A DNA stretch of 64,000 nucleotides from Thermoanaerobacterium saccharolyticum (GCF_000747665.1 NZ_BBKT01000023.1:1-64000); one strand, 5' to 3'; counted from the first letter of the stretch, positions 27,641 to 37,697 are shown. Notes: generated by a model not told the origin, from the sequence alone. Translations and numbers: made by a program.

Positions 27641-29403
27641 TGTTCCTCCCCTTTGCTATAGATTATAGATGCTATTTCGTCTGCAAGGTTTAATCCACAG
27701 GCGAAGTAGAAATTTATTTCATCTACTGGCATGTGCCAATTATCTCCCGCTAAAAGAAGATAATTTGATACCTCTTTTGCCAGCAGCCTCTTGCCTTTGT
27801 CAAATGAATCGTACTCCTCAAGCTTATTCTGCACTTTTGGCAAAAGCCCTCTTATGTCGTTTTCATCCATCTTTAAACTTTTTAAGTTTTTCATGAAAGG
27901 TTTTGCACCTCTATCTTTGTACTGCTTTCTAAGAAGAAGTTCTGTAAGAGCACCTAATAGCACAAGTCCTCTTTTGATAGGCGTTTCGAAGTTTTCATCG
28001 TACTTTTTAAAGAAATCTGACAATGGCCTTTCCTCCATGGCTTTAACCTCCATTTCCACTAATCCTAAATTTTGTAAAAACTTAATCGCCATCATTCCAT
28101 CTTTTATAGCGCTTTGATAGTATTTGTCCTGAATGAATTCATCTCTTACCCGCTTCATTATAAATTTTAGTATCAAGTTTATGTCAATTTTTCTGCCTCT
28201 GAAAATCCTGTCTGTCAAATCTAAAAAGTAACCGTCAAGATCGCTGTCTCGCTTCTTCATGTCAGACTTAGACAAAAAATTGCGTATATTTCTGAAAGTG
28301 AAGTTTTCATTAAAAATGTCATCTACTGTGTCTTTTGCCTTGAAAATCTCCCTAATATGCGACGGAAACACGTCTTCTATAAGAAGCAGTATCCTTTCAG
28401 CAGAGTTTTGCTTTTCTATGAATAGATAGTTTAATGAAATTGAGTCATCGGCATCTTTTAAAAAATACATTATGTCGTCTTCATCGGTTATGACTCTTTT
28501 TTTCGTTGATTCTTTTAAGGATACAAGCTTTGAAGTTTCTTTGAATATGTCTAATATCTCCTCTTTTACAAATCTTTCACCTATTAGAAATTTAGGTATC
28601 AGTTGATATTTGAGCCCGTAAAACTTAAACGTCAAATTGTTTTCTATGTACTTCTTGCCTTCTTCAAGCTTTAATCTGCAGTCTGGGCACACAGGAAAGT
28701 TTCTCCACGATTTTTTCTCATCAAACCCTCCGACTATGTACCCTGTTTTATCAATCGTGTAGAAAGCGTATGTGTCAACTTTGCCGAACACCAGATCCTT
28801 CTTCTCACCGCATATTGAGCATACTTTGTCATTTGCTGAAAGTTTATTGTATTTTTCGTTGTCCGTATCTATGAGTAGTTTCCTAAATAATGGTATGTCG
28901 CCAATGTACTTGTATGTACTGCCTTCTACAAATTTGAGCATAAGCAAAAGTCCATCTTTTTTAGGAAATTCCCCTCTAAACTTTACGATTTCTCCCAATA
29001 TTTCATCTTTATTTTCGTGAATAGCGCTGTTTAAATTTTCAAGAAATCGCCTTTCATCTTCATCGATGTTTAATCCTTTTTTAGTAAGGATTTTAAACCA
29101 ACTTAAAATCTTGCCGTTAAATGTCTTGTCAGGCTCTGTAATCTTTGCGGCAGGCATATAGCCAGGGCCATTGCCACCAGCGCTTGAGTACAAGTACCTT
29201 GATATTTTTTGGCTGTCTGTCTCCTCTATCGTCACATCCTTGTACTTTACATCACCGCTATCGACCGTAAAATTAATGGCTATGATGTTTTTATACGATC
29301 CATTTTGATTTGGATCTTCTATTAAAACGTCTAAAAGGCTTTTCCTTCCGGCATTTATAGACATTTCGCCTATATCCTTTACTGCATCCAGCACAATACG
29401 CAC
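27637..29403 (-). CDS. cas8b: Cascade large subunit Cas8b (Csh1-like)
   Basis: 588-aa large subunit, expected to recognise the PAM and recruit Cas3. The four-Cys zinc motif typical of Cas8b/Csh1 is seen as CSICGEK and, about 45 residues on, CPDCRL. The rest diverges strongly, as is normal. It sits between cas6 (5-base gap) and cas7 (4-base overlap), the standard I-B order. Confidence 0.92.
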   Translation of the reverse strand: MRIVLDAVKDIGEMSINAGRKSLLDVLIEDPNQNGSYKNIIAINFTVDSGDVKYKDVTIEETDSQKISRYLYSSAGGNGPGYMPAAKITEPDKTFNGKILSWFKILTKKGLNIDEDERRFLENLNSAIHENKDEILGEIVKFRGEFPKKDGLLLMLKFVEGSTYKYIGDIPLFRKLLIDTDNEKYNKLSANDKVCSICGEKKDLVFGKVDTYAFYTIDKTGYIVGGFDEKKSWRNFPVCPDCRLKLEEGKKYIENNLTFKFYGLKYQLIPKFLIGERFVKEEILDIFKETSKLVSLKESTKKRVITDEDDIMYFLKDADDSISLNYLFIEKQNSAERILLLIEDVFPSHIREIFKAKDTVDDIFNENFTFRNIRNFLSKSDMKKRDSDLDGYFLDLTDRIFRGRKIDINLILKFIMKRVRDEFIQDKYYQSAIKDGMMAIKFLQNLGLVEMEVKAMEERPLSDFFKKYDENFETPIKRGLVLLGALTELLLRKQYKDRGAKPFMKNLKSLKMDENDIRGLLPKVQNKLEEYDSFDKGKRLLAKEVSNYLLLAGDNWHMPVDEINFYFACGLNLADEIASIIYSKGEEQ

Positions 29404-29408
29404 CCCCT

Positions 29409-30149
29409 TTACAATATCTCAAAGCATCCGAAACCTTGAGAGTTTTTTGCCCCAAGTCCTGAGTAGTAGGCAACCTTCAAAAGATCCGGGCTACACTCCA
29501 CATCATATATTCCCATCCAGCCTTTTACGATGGTATTTTTGTACTTTATGATCTTTTGATATTTCACATTTTCTCTGCCAATGGGATAAAGTTTAAAATG
29601 TGGATCTTTTACCTCCTCGCCGTAAATTACCTCATACTTTTTTAATAGGTTTTTCAATAAAAGTTCTGAAAAGTTATCATGCCAAGGTGAGTAATAATAA
29701 GTGTATCTGACACCTTTATCTTCGATTGTAGAGTATGTGACGACAGGCGACAAAAACTTTATCCTTGCCTTATCTCTAAATATAGGTGGGTTTTCGATAT
29801 TTATGGAATTAAGCTTAAATGTCTGGTTGTTGAATACGCAAAAGTCTTTTTTAAATATGTTTTGTGAAATGTCGTATATAAATTCGTCAATTGGCGAAGA
29901 TACAGTAAGCTTAAATGGCGGCTTCAAAAGGATCTTGTCCTCTCTTTTTAAAAGCCTAAATTCCCCTTCAAGCCTTGAATACGTAAATAGCTTAAACTGC
30001 CTTTTCCCATGTTTGAATCCCTCGTCGTGCATGAACGCGCTGAAATCCCCATCTGTCATGCTGTTATATATAAAACCTTGCACTATGTGATTGTACTGTA
30101 TAGGCAAGTGCAATTCCTTATCGCCAATGAATTCCAGTACCACCCTCAT
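29409..30149 (-). CDS. cas6: crRNA-processing endoribonuclease Cas6
   Basis: 246-aa RAMP endonuclease that cleaves the repeat to leave the ATTGAAAC handle. It begins MRVVLEFIGDKELHLPIQYNHIVQGFIY, where the His may be catalytic, and ends with the glycine-rich GLGAKNSQGFGCFEIL loop of Cas6. The ATG at 30149 follows GAGGAGGT by 8 bases, so longer upstream starts are not used. First gene of the interference operon. Confidence 0.93.
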   Translation of the reverse strand: MRVVLEFIGDKELHLPIQYNHIVQGFIYNSMTDGDFSAFMHDEGFKHGKRQFKLFTYSRLEGEFRLLKREDKILLKPPFKLTVSSPIDEFIYDISQNIFKKDFCVFNNQTFKLNSINIENPPIFRDKARIKFLSPVVTYSTIEDKGVRYTYYYSPWHDNFSELLLKNLLKKYEVIYGEEVKDPHFKLYPIGRENVKYQKIIKYKNTIVKGWMGIYDVECSPDLLKVAYYSGLGAKNSQGFGCFEIL

Positions 30150-30280
30150 CACTTGATACCTCCTCATTTTCAAAAAGAACATCAATACTACATTTCTATA
30201 AAATTTTTCTAATGTAATATATTCTCCAAAATCATCCATTTTCCTGCTAAGTTCATGAAAATTTTAAAAAATAATAAATA

Positions 30281-30309
30281 AAACTATTTACCATCAAAAA
30301 TTAAGTCAA
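30281..30309 (-). promoter_or_regulatory. Possible promoter of the cas6-cas8b-cas7-cas5-cas3 operon
   Basis: Minus strand TTGACT at 30304-30309, 17 bases, then a weak TAGTTT at 30281-30286. It starts directly after the suf-operon terminator and lies about 130 bases before the cas6 start. The poor -10 suggests low basal activity or the need for an activator. Confidence 0.4.
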
Positions 30310-30310
30310 T

Positions 30311-30339
30311 AAAAAAACGCCTTAACGTAAGTTAAAGCG
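30311..30339 (-). terminator. Terminator of the suf operon
   Basis: Minus strand: a 9-bp stem CGCTTTAAC-TTAC-GTTAAGGCG (one G-T pair) followed by seven T, just after the sufU stop. Confidence 0.85.
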
Positions 30340-30346
30340 CTTATGG

Positions 30347-30760
30347 TTATATTATCTTTTCAAGTGTCTTCCATGCCAGCAAGGCACATTTCACTCTGGC
30401 CGGGAAATCTGACACACCCTGCAAGACTTGTGCATCGCCAAGTTCGTCTATGTCCACATCTTTTTTGTGTATCATGTCTATAAATTTCTCCACCAATTTT
30501 AAAGCTTCTTTTTTATCTTTCCCTTTTATAAGGTCACACATCATGGATGTGGAAGCTTGGCTTATGGCACAGCCATGACCTACAAATGATGCGTCCTCTA
30601 TAACATCGCCATTCATCTTAAGCTCCAGCGTTATGTCATCGCCGCAAAGAGGATTGTGGCCTCTTTCTTTTATGGTAGGATTGTCCATCTCCCTCTTATT
30701 AGGGGAATTTTCATAGTGTTCCATTATTATCTCTGAGTAAAGCTGATTTAAGTCGCTCAT
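30347..30760 (-). CDS. sufU: Fe-S assembly protein SufU
   Basis: 137-aa IscU-like protein that accepts sulfur from SufS in Gram-positive Suf systems. Three conserved Cys are seen, in HNPLCGDDITL, GHGCAIS and RVKCALLAW. The start overlaps the sufS stop by 4 bases. Last gene of sufC-B-D-S-U. Confidence 0.95.
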   Translation of the reverse strand: MSDLNQLYSEIIMEHYENSPNKREMDNPTIKERGHNPLCGDDITLELKMNGDVIEDASFVGHGCAISQASTSMMCDLIKGKDKKEALKLVEKFIDMIHKKDVDIDELGDAQVLQGVSDFPARVKCALLAWKTLEKII

Positions 30761-31983
30761 CTAAACCACTTCCTGACATCTTTTAATCCATCTACAAAAG
30801 CATCTACTTCGCTTTTATCGTTGTAAACGTAGAAACTTGCCCTCACAGTGGCAGGGACGCCTAAGTACCTCATGAGAGGCTGGCAGCAGTGATGACCGCT
30901 TCTTACTGCTATCCCATCCTGATCAAGTATCGTAGCCACATCGTGTGGATGAACATTTTCCACATTAAATGATATTATGCCTGTTCTGTCTTTTGCACCT
31001 TTAGGTCCGTACAATTTTACGTAGTCTATCTCAACCAATTTGTTTAGTGCGTATTCTGTTAGCTCTTGCTCATGCTTTAAAATATTTTCAAGCCCTATTT
31101 TTTCAATATACTCTATAGCCTTCATAAGGCCATAAGCTCCTTCAACATTTGGCGTACCTGCTTCAAACTTAAGGGGTGACGGTGCAAATGTAGAATAATC
31201 CTCAAAAACCTCGTCTATCATCTCTCCACCGCTTAAAAACGGAGGAATGTCTGACAGCAAATCTTCCTTCATATATAGGACACCTATGCCCATAGGCGCC
31301 ATCATCTTATGCCCGGAAAATGCGTAGAAATCACACCCAAGCTTCTCTACATCTATCTTCATATTTGGTATGCTTTGAGCGCCGTCTATCAACACTTTAG
31401 CGCCATTTTCGTGAGATAAATTGACAATATCGTAAACAGGGTTTATGATGCCTAAGACATTTGAAGAGTGCTGCAAAGCCACAAGCTTCACATTGCCTTC
31501 TTTCAGTATATCTTTAAATTCATCTAAGTCAAGCCTTAAATCTTCATCAAGGTGCACGTATCTAAGCTTTGCGCCTTTTTTCTCCGCCACCATCTGCCAT
31601 GGAAGGATGTTGCTGTGATGCTCAGCTATCGTCAATACTATCACATCGCCTTTGCCAATGTGTTTAAGGCCCCATGTATACGCCACAAGGTTTATAGACT
31701 CTGTGGCATTTCGTGTAAACACGATAGATTCGGATGATCTGGCATTTATAAACTTTCTTACAGCATCTCTTGCTTCTTCGTAGGCTTCCGTCGACAATGC
31801 GCTTAGATAATGAGGACTTCTGTACACATTCGCATTGTACTCTTTGTAATACTTAGACACTGCATCAATCACATACGTTGGCTTTTGAGTCGTAGCCGCA
31901 TTGTCAAAATATATGAGCTTTTTCCCGTGTGGAGTTGTCTTTAATACAGGAAAATCTTCTTTTATCTTTAAAACATCCAGCAT
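30757..31983 (-). CDS. sufS: Cysteine desulfurase SufS
   Basis: 408-aa PLP enzyme releasing sulfur from cysteine as a persulfide. PLP Lys is in FSGHKMMAPMG, and the group II active-site loop is RSGHHCCQPLM with the nucleophilic Cys. TRNATESINLVAY and AEHHSNILPWQ are standard. One-base junction with sufD and a 4-base overlap with sufU show tight coupling. Confidence 0.96.
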   Translation of the reverse strand: MLDVLKIKEDFPVLKTTPHGKKLIYFDNAATTQKPTYVIDAVSKYYKEYNANVYRSPHYLSALSTEAYEEARDAVRKFINARSSESIVFTRNATESINLVAYTWGLKHIGKGDVIVLTIAEHHSNILPWQMVAEKKGAKLRYVHLDEDLRLDLDEFKDILKEGNVKLVALQHSSNVLGIINPVYDIVNLSHENGAKVLIDGAQSIPNMKIDVEKLGCDFYAFSGHKMMAPMGIGVLYMKEDLLSDIPPFLSGGEMIDEVFEDYSTFAPSPLKFEAGTPNVEGAYGLMKAIEYIEKIGLENILKHEQELTEYALNKLVEIDYVKLYGPKGAKDRTGIISFNVENVHPHDVATILDQDGIAVRSGHHCCQPLMRYLGVPATVRASFYVYNDKSEVDAFVDGLKDVRKWFR

Positions 31984-33149
31984 CAGCCAGAAATCCTCCT
32001 TCCGATGTAACTTTTAACCGTTTCTTTGAGAACATCATTTGGCAATGTATCAATTACCGGATTAAAGCTTGCTTCCACCATCAAAAGCTTTGCCTCTTCC
32101 ATGCTTAGGCCTCTTGACATCATGTAGAAAAGCTTGTTTTCATCGATTTGTCCAGCGCTGGCAGAATGGTTTGCCTGCACATCATCTTCAGAACACCATA
32201 GTGCCGGTATCGCGTCAGATCTTACCGTCTTATCAAGCAGCAAAACGACCTCGCTTTCATTGCCTTTGGCCTTTTTGGCTCCTCGCTTCATGTCTAAGTT
32301 GCCTCTGAAAACCGCTTTTGATTTATCTTTCAATGCGCCTTTCACATCAACACTGCTTTCTGTCCTCATTCCGATGTGGTTAACCCTGTAAGACATATCA
32401 TGGCTTTGTTCGTAAGCTCCTAAGAATATAGAGTTAAAGTAAGCACTGCTGCCTACACCTTCCAACTCTGCAGTCACATCATAAGCATCTACTTTTCCGC
32501 CTAAATCAATTTGTGTCCATTTTACGGTAGCATCATTTCCTGTTATTATTATATTATTGTCAAAATTTGAAGAATCATCACTGAACCTTTGGATTTTCAC
32601 TATGTTTACGCTTGCGCCATCTTTGGCAATGACGGCTGTAAGCCCATTGTGAAATCCCTTTTTGTCCGAAACATAATCGAAAACAACTGTCAAGTTTGAC
32701 AACCTCTCAGCTACAATGAGGTTTAAATCAATTATAGTGTCATCATCATCAACTACACTGTAATTCACTGTGACAGGCAGTTTGACATTTGAATTAGGCA
32801 ATGCTCTTATGCTAAAGCCTGTATTGTAAAATGCCAAAACCATATTCTTAAACTTTTCATCAACTCCAAAATTGTGAGCCAATGCAGACTTTATTGTGTT
32901 TAAATCGTCATCCATCAAAGCTTTCGTCAAAGGATTCATCACAAGCCCTTCTTGCACATCATTGCCGATGGTTGCGCTTTTGTACTCTTTGTAGTATGGA
33001 ATATGGACATCGTCCAATTTCACTCTTTTCCACATGGGCATTGGCACTTTTGAGAATACCTCATAACCTTTTACTCTAAGCTCTTTCTCTCCACTTCCGC
33101 CTTCCTTTATGATATCTTGTATTGTATTGTAATCTAATGACTTAATCAT
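31983..33149 (-). CDS. sufD: Fe-S scaffold subunit SufD
   Basis: 388-aa partner of SufB and SufC in the SufBC2D scaffold. The N-terminus contains KVPMPMWKRVKLDD, the centre is beta-helical, and the C-terminal end (ASAGQIDENKLFYMMSRGLSMEEAKLLMVEASF) is the SufB/D core signature. It lies 13 bases after sufB. Confidence 0.94.
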   Translation of the reverse strand: MIKSLDYNTIQDIIKEGGSGEKELRVKGYEVFSKVPMPMWKRVKLDDVHIPYYKEYKSATIGNDVQEGLVMNPLTKALMDDDLNTIKSALAHNFGVDEKFKNMVLAFYNTGFSIRALPNSNVKLPVTVNYSVVDDDDTIIDLNLIVAERLSNLTVVFDYVSDKKGFHNGLTAVIAKDGASVNIVKIQRFSDDSSNFDNNIIITGNDATVKWTQIDLGGKVDAYDVTAELEGVGSSAYFNSIFLGAYEQSHDMSYRVNHIGMRTESSVDVKGALKDKSKAVFRGNLDMKRGAKKAKGNESEVVLLLDKTVRSDAIPALWCSEDDVQANHSASAGQIDENKLFYMMSRGLSMEEAKLLMVEASFNPVIDTLPNDVLKETVKSYIGRRISG

Positions 33150-33162
33150 AGAAACATCTCCT

Positions 33163-34566
33163 TTACCCTATAGTTCCTTCAAGTTCCAGCTTGATAAGGC
33201 GATTAAGTTCTACGGCATACTCAAGCGGAAGCGATTTTGCTACAGGCTCTACAAATCCTCTTACGATCATGGATCTTGCTTCATCTTCGCTTAATCCTCT
33301 TGTCATAAGGTAGAATATCTGCTCGTCGCTGATTCTTCCTACCTTTGCTTCATGCCCTATATCGACATTGTCGTTTAAAACCTCTATTATAGGCATAGTA
33401 TCTGATCTTGATATTTCATCTATCATAAGGCCTTCACACTGCACAGACGCCTTTGCACCTTCCGCATTAGGTCCTATCCGCAAAAGGCCTCTGTAGTTTG
33501 TGATTCCACCATCTTTAGATATACTTTTTGCCAATACCTTTGATGATGTGTACGGTGCTAAATGTATCATCTTAGATCCTGTATCTAAATGCTGTCCTTT
33601 TGCTGCAAATGTTACACCTGTGTACTCAGACTTAGCCCCTTTGCCTCTTAAGACAGATGCCGGATAAAGCATTGTCTTGTGGCTGCCAAAAGAGCCTGAT
33701 ATCCACTCTATCACGCCGTCTTTGTCGACTAAAGCTCTCTTTGTGTTTAAGTTGTAAGTATTTTTGCTCCAGTTTTCGATAGTAGAGTAGATAAGCCTTG
33801 CTCCTTCTTTTACAAAAAGCTCCACACAGCCTGCGTGTAAATTGGATACTGCATACTGTGGTGCTGAACACCCTTCTATGAATCTCACTTCGCTGCCTCT
33901 ATCTGCTATAATAAGCGTGTGCTCAAATTGACCTGTTCCCGGTGCATTCATTCTAAAGTACGCCTGAAGCGGCACTTCTACTTTCACATTTTCAGGTACG
34001 TACACAAATGTACCACCGCTCCATATAGCCCCGTGTAGTGCTGCAAACTTGTGGTCATTTGGCGTAACATTCTTCGTCATAAAATACTCTTTAATAACGT
34101 CAGGGTACTTTTTCAAAGCTGTGTCCATGTCTTCAAATATTACGCCTTGTTTTGCCAGATTGTCTTTTATGCTGTGATAAACTACTTCGGAGTCGTACTG
34201 CGCGCCTACACCAGATAAAGCCTTTTTCTCTGCCTCAGGAATGCCAAGCTTCTCAAACGTATTTCGTATGTCTTCAGGCACTTCGTCCCATGAGTTTTTC
34301 ATCTTCGTGTCAGGGCTTAGATATGCTACAATTGAGTTTATGTCAAGCTGACTTAAATCAACGCCCCACGTAGGCATTGGCTTGCTTTCATATATTTCAA
34401 GAGATTTTAAGCGAAAATCCCTCATCCATTTAGGTTCGTTTTTTCTTTCAGATATCTCCTCAACGATCTTTTTAGAAAGCCCCTTTTCCGTCTTGTACGA
34501 ATACCTGACTTCGTTTTTTATGTTGTACCTGGAAAAATCTATATCATTAACAATGGTTTTCTTCAT
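33163..34566 (-). CDS. sufB: Fe-S scaffold subunit SufB
   Basis: 467-aa central scaffold subunit. Features include PMPTWGVDLSQLD, the central parallel beta-helix, GPNAEGAKASVQCEGLMID and the SufC-binding C-terminus DEQIFYLMTRGLSEDEARSMIV. The start at 34566 (AAAGGGGTGAATCAG upstream) gives the usual N-terminus; a longer frame from 34671 overlaps sufC and is not supported. Confidence 0.96.
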   Translation of the reverse strand: MKKTIVNDIDFSRYNIKNEVRYSYKTEKGLSKKIVEEISERKNEPKWMRDFRLKSLEIYESKPMPTWGVDLSQLDINSIVAYLSPDTKMKNSWDEVPEDIRNTFEKLGIPEAEKKALSGVGAQYDSEVVYHSIKDNLAKQGVIFEDMDTALKKYPDVIKEYFMTKNVTPNDHKFAALHGAIWSGGTFVYVPENVKVEVPLQAYFRMNAPGTGQFEHTLIIADRGSEVRFIEGCSAPQYAVSNLHAGCVELFVKEGARLIYSTIENWSKNTYNLNTKRALVDKDGVIEWISGSFGSHKTMLYPASVLRGKGAKSEYTGVTFAAKGQHLDTGSKMIHLAPYTSSKVLAKSISKDGGITNYRGLLRIGPNAEGAKASVQCEGLMIDEISRSDTMPIIEVLNDNVDIGHEAKVGRISDEQIFYLMTRGLSEDEARSMIVRGFVEPVAKSLPLEYAVELNRLIKLELEGTIG

Positions 34567-34579
34567 CTGATTCACCCCT

Positions 34580-35332
34580 TTATGACAGAACTTCGTCCAG
34601 TATAGACTCGTATCCTGTCTTCTCCAGCTCCTTCGCCAGATTTTTGTCTCCCTCTTTGACAATTTTTCCATGAGCCAGTACAGATATTACATCAGGCTCC
34701 AAATAATCCAGTATCCTGTTGTAATGAGTTATTATAAGTATTGACATATCTTCTGCCTTCAATTTTCTCACTGTCTCGGCTACAACCCTTAAAGCGTCTA
34801 TGTCAAGACCTGAATCTATTTCATCCAGCATGACAAGCTTTGGATTTAACATGGCCATCTGTAAGATCTCGCTTTTCTTCTTTTCTCCGCCAGAAAAACC
34901 TACGTTTAAGTACCTTGTCCTGTACTCTGGCTTCATATCCAGCATATCCATCTTTTCCTTCATGCTTTTCGCAAACTGCAGCATAGGCATGTTTTTATTT
35001 GTAACTGCATTTAAAGAAGTCCTTATGAAATTATCTACCGTAATCCCTGGGATTTCCTCAGGCGATTGGAACGATAAAAATATGCCTTTCTTCGCCCTTT
35101 CGTTTACCTTTAAGTTTACTATATTTTCTCCTTCAAAAAGTATCTCACCGTCTGTCACTTTGTAATGTGGATTTCCCATTATCACATTGCAGAGGGTACT
35201 TTTCCCGCTGCCATTAGGTCCCATAATAGCATGTATTTCTCCTCTTTTTATAGTCAAATTGAGTCCTTTCAATATCTCTTTGCCGTCAACTTCTGCTTTG
35301 ACATCTTTTATTTCCAACAAATTATCCTTCAT
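34580..35332 (-). CDS. sufC: Fe-S assembly ATPase SufC
   Basis: 250-aa ABC-type ATPase energising SufB/SufD. Walker A GPNGSGKST, signature FSGGEKKKSEI (the SufC variant), Walker B LVMLDEIDSGLD and an H-loop in IITHYN. First gene of the suf operon, 13 bases ahead of sufB, with its own promoter upstream. Confidence 0.97.
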   Translation of the reverse strand: MKDNLLEIKDVKAEVDGKEILKGLNLTIKRGEIHAIMGPNGSGKSTLCNVIMGNPHYKVTDGEILFEGENIVNLKVNERAKKGIFLSFQSPEEIPGITVDNFIRTSLNAVTNKNMPMLQFAKSMKEKMDMLDMKPEYRTRYLNVGFSGGEKKKSEILQMAMLNPKLVMLDEIDSGLDIDALRVVAETVRKLKAEDMSILIITHYNRILDYLEPDVISVLAHGKIVKEGDKNLAKELEKTGYESILDEVLS

Positions 35333-35388
35333 ATTTACACTCCCTTTTTTAATTCCTACTATTTTAATGGGATTACTTCCATGTTTTA

Positions 35389-35416
35389 ATTATACCCTAA
35401 TATAAAAAAAAATCAA
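35389..35416 (-). promoter_or_regulatory. Promoter of the suf operon
   Basis: Minus strand TTGATT (35411-35416), 16 bases, TATAAT (35389-35394), about 57 bases before sufC. No IscR or SufR gene is in the window and no obvious operator was recognised. Confidence 0.65.
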
Positions 35417-35496
35417 TAAATATATGAAAAATATACTCATTGTTTATTTTTGCCTTGTGTGACACAATCTATAGCAGAGAAAAATAATATGAATTT

Positions 35497-35536
35497 AAAA
35501 AAAATAACATACCGCAAGAATTGTTGCAGTATGTTA
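35497..35536 (-). terminator. Terminator downstream of the 98-aa membrane protein
   Basis: Minus strand: TAACATAC and GTATGTTA arms, extended by GCAA/TTGC, form a long imperfect stem followed by eight T. Confidence 0.8.
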
Positions 35537-35573
35537 TGTCAATCCGTTTTCTGATTTTAGATTAAAGCGTTTT

Positions 35574-35870
35574 TCATTTTTTATCGTTACTTAGTTTTTT
35601 AGTGGCTAATTTAATGTTATTCATTTTATTATAACGATGAATCCAATATATAAAAAATAAAACAATTAAAATTATATATGAAATAAAAATATGTATTTCC
35701 AGAGAATTAAGCTTATCTTTACTTAAGTTAAATAAATGTAAAATTCCCATTGACACAAAGGCTAACATTGTAATAAAATCTCCACCTATCATATCAATTT
35801 CTTTTTTTATTACTTTCCTTATTAATTGAACTAGCATAACTAATGCCATGAAAAACCATACATATGCCAT
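35574..35870 (-). CDS. Small membrane protein, unknown function
   Basis: 98 residues with three predicted membrane segments (about 2-20, 32-48, 58-80) and a Lys-rich C-terminal tail. I do not recognise the family. Single gene with its own terminator, between the suf operon and the toxin locus. Confidence 0.6.
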   Translation of the reverse strand: MAYVWFFMALVMLVQLIRKVIKKEIDMIGGDFITMLAFVSMGILHLFNLSKDKLNSLEIHIFISYIILIVLFFIYWIHRYNKMNNIKLATKKLSNDKK

Positions 35871-36143
35871 GTCCTTACAGCACCCTTTCTACTTTTGACT
35901 TCTGATGCCCGTAACTATTCCTATACTTTTATAAGGCTGTCCCTTTAAATTCCCTCTTAACATTACTTGTTTTTTATCAAATTTATTGACTTAAATTTTA
36001 TTGTTTTATTGCTTTATTGTCAAGAATGATTTTTAACATCACATCCAGTTTCTCGAAAAATATCGAAATTTGCGAAAAAATTTTTATAATCAGAACTAAA
36101 CTTGATAAAAAAATAACCGAAACAAATAACATATAGTTACTAA
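35871..36143. other. AT-rich gap without a recognisable gene
   Basis: No convincing frame or RNA structure was seen on either strand. It lies immediately upstream of the 5'-truncated toxin gene, where a longer N-terminal region and promoter would be expected, so it probably marks a deletion end. Confidence 0.5.
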
Positions 36144-37340
36144 AAAGCCAATTTATATATTTTTAAAATTAAATTAAGCAAAACACAGCAAATTCTTAAT
36201 AAATTAGGCTATAATACTGGTGGTGTTGATGGAGTATTTGGCAAAAATACAGATGCTGCAATACGTAATTTTCAAAAGTCACATGGATTAACAGCAGATG
36301 GTATAGTCGGACCAAAAACATTAGCAGCATTAAGACAGGCTGCAGACAACACTTCATTATCATCTTCAAACGGAAGTGTAAATAAAACATACATCACGTA
36401 CAACAGCAGCGGAACAAAAAATGTCATAAACAATTCAAAAATTGATGTATTAGCAGGAGATTTAAGCAGAAATACAAGTACGACAGTATATAAGACATAT
36501 GATAAAAACGGCAAAACACAAACAACAAGCTTTTTCAGTGTAGTAAAAAATTTTGGAGAAGGATTAGGAAAAGCCGTAGAAGATACAGCAAAAGGTGGAG
36601 CAAATGTTGTAACACATCCCAAAGAAGTAGTCAAAGGTATAGAATATGCAGTATCGCATCCTGCTGAGACAATAAATGCAATAAAAAACGAAACAGTAAA
36701 AACATACAATGAATTTAAAAACGGAGATGCCAATACAAAAGCAAAAATACTTGGTGACATAACAGGAGAAGTTGCTTTATCAGTAATAGGCACAAAAGGA
36801 ATAGACAAAGTAGCAAAAGCAGTGAAAGAAGTAGGAGTAATAGCAAAAACTGCAGAAACAGCAGAAACAATAGGCGATGCAGCAAAAGCAGCAGGTGTTG
36901 CGGAAAAAGCTATAAAAAATGTTTCTACAACTGCTGAAAAAGTAGAGACAACAACTGTAGAAGAAGCTGCTTCAAGTTCATCAAAAATCGCTTCAAAATG
37001 GCTTGATAAGAATGGTAAATATATATGGCCACCAAATGATGGGTTTGTTGATACACCAGTAAAAAAGGTATTCAAACCTGGAGAAAAATTTGATAGATAC
37101 GGAAGTAAAGACGGCTTTTTTACAGCACCTATAGGTACTCCATTTGAAATGAGGTCATTGCCGCGGGAATATGAATTAAAGAAGTACCACGTATATGAAG
37201 TAGTAAAACCTTTTGAAGTATTAGAAGGTAAAGCAGCTCCATGGTTTGACCAGCCTGGTGGAGGGATACAATACAAAATGCCAAAAACAATAAAAGAATT
37301 GATAAATGAAGGATATATAAAGGAGGCAAAAACAAAATGA
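36144..37340 (+). pseudogene. 5'-truncated polymorphic toxin: peptidoglycan-binding motif plus C-terminal TNT domain
   Basis: One frame is open from 36144 to 37340, but the first start codon is at 36822. The translated start reads QQILNKLGYNTGGVDGVFGK and then IRNFQKSHGLTADGIVGPKTLAAL, a PG_binding_1 domain. A Lys/Ala-rich linker follows (EVVKGIEYAVSHPAETINAI is a common pre-toxin segment). The last 110 residues carry the TNT (DUF4237) hallmarks GFVDTPVKKVFKPGEKFDRYGS, FTAPIGTPFEMRSLP, YHVYEV and APWFDQPGGGIQY. TNT domains are NAD+ glycohydrolases. The toxin end looks intact, but export and cell-wall parts are missing, so the gene is either dead or expressed only as an internal product from 36822. 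The downstream immunity gene overlaps as ATGA. Confidence 0.8.
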
Positions 37341-37594
37341 ACATACAAGAATTAGAAGAAAAATTAAAGACAGAAGGGGTAATAGATGTATATTGGAGTA
37401 TACCAGGACATTTTATTCCCGGCGCTGATTGGTGGTTAGAACAAAGCAAAAATAAGAGTTGGCTAGTATATTACCAAGATGAGAGAGGAAACAAACATAC
37501 CATAAAAACATTTATATCTGAAGACGAAGCATGCGAATTTTTTTACAATTATGTAATTGAAAAATATAAAGACGAAAGACCCGATATATTATAG
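37337..37594 (+). CDS. Probable immunity protein of the TNT-type toxin
   Basis: 85-aa acidic, soluble protein (DVYWSIPGHFIPGADWWLEQ, YYQDERGNKHTIKTFISEDEACEFFYNY). It overlaps the toxin stop by 4 bases and has AAGGAGG upstream. A second copy, about half identical by eye, follows a broken TNT tip at 38431. Position and pairing support an immunity role; I cannot name the Pfam family from sequence alone. Confidence 0.7.
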   Translation: MNIQELEEKLKTEGVIDVYWSIPGHFIPGADWWLEQSKNKSWLVYYQDERGNKHTIKTFISEDEACEFFYNYVIEKYKDERPDIL

Positions 37595-37617
37595 AGAAAG
37601 AATATAAAAAGCAAAAC

Positions 37618-37667
37618 CATATATAGGGAAAGATTTATAAAGTTCAGACCATAGTTTTAATCTATGG
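37618..37667 (+). repeat. Direct repeat after immunity genes (second copy 38673-38731)
   Basis: Both immunity paralogues are followed by the same tail: CCATATATAGGGAAAG, ATTTATAAA, TTCAG, then CCATAGTTTTAATCT. The second copy has a few extra bases. In the first copy CCATAG...CTATGG can form a small hairpin. Such shared tails mark module borders and could support recombination between toxin cassettes. Confidence 0.6.
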
Positions 37668-37697
37668 TGCTACTTTAAAAATAAAAGCTTATAATTA

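Noticed and set aside
31552..32391. Short plus-strand frames opposite sufS and sufD
   Set aside because: Antisense shadows of well-conserved suf genes.
36272..37348. 358-codon open frame on the minus strand opposite the toxin gene
   Set aside because: Antisense shadow: the plus-strand frame encodes PG-binding and TNT motifs, while the minus frame shows only low-complexity Ser/Phe/Val sequence and no start signal.
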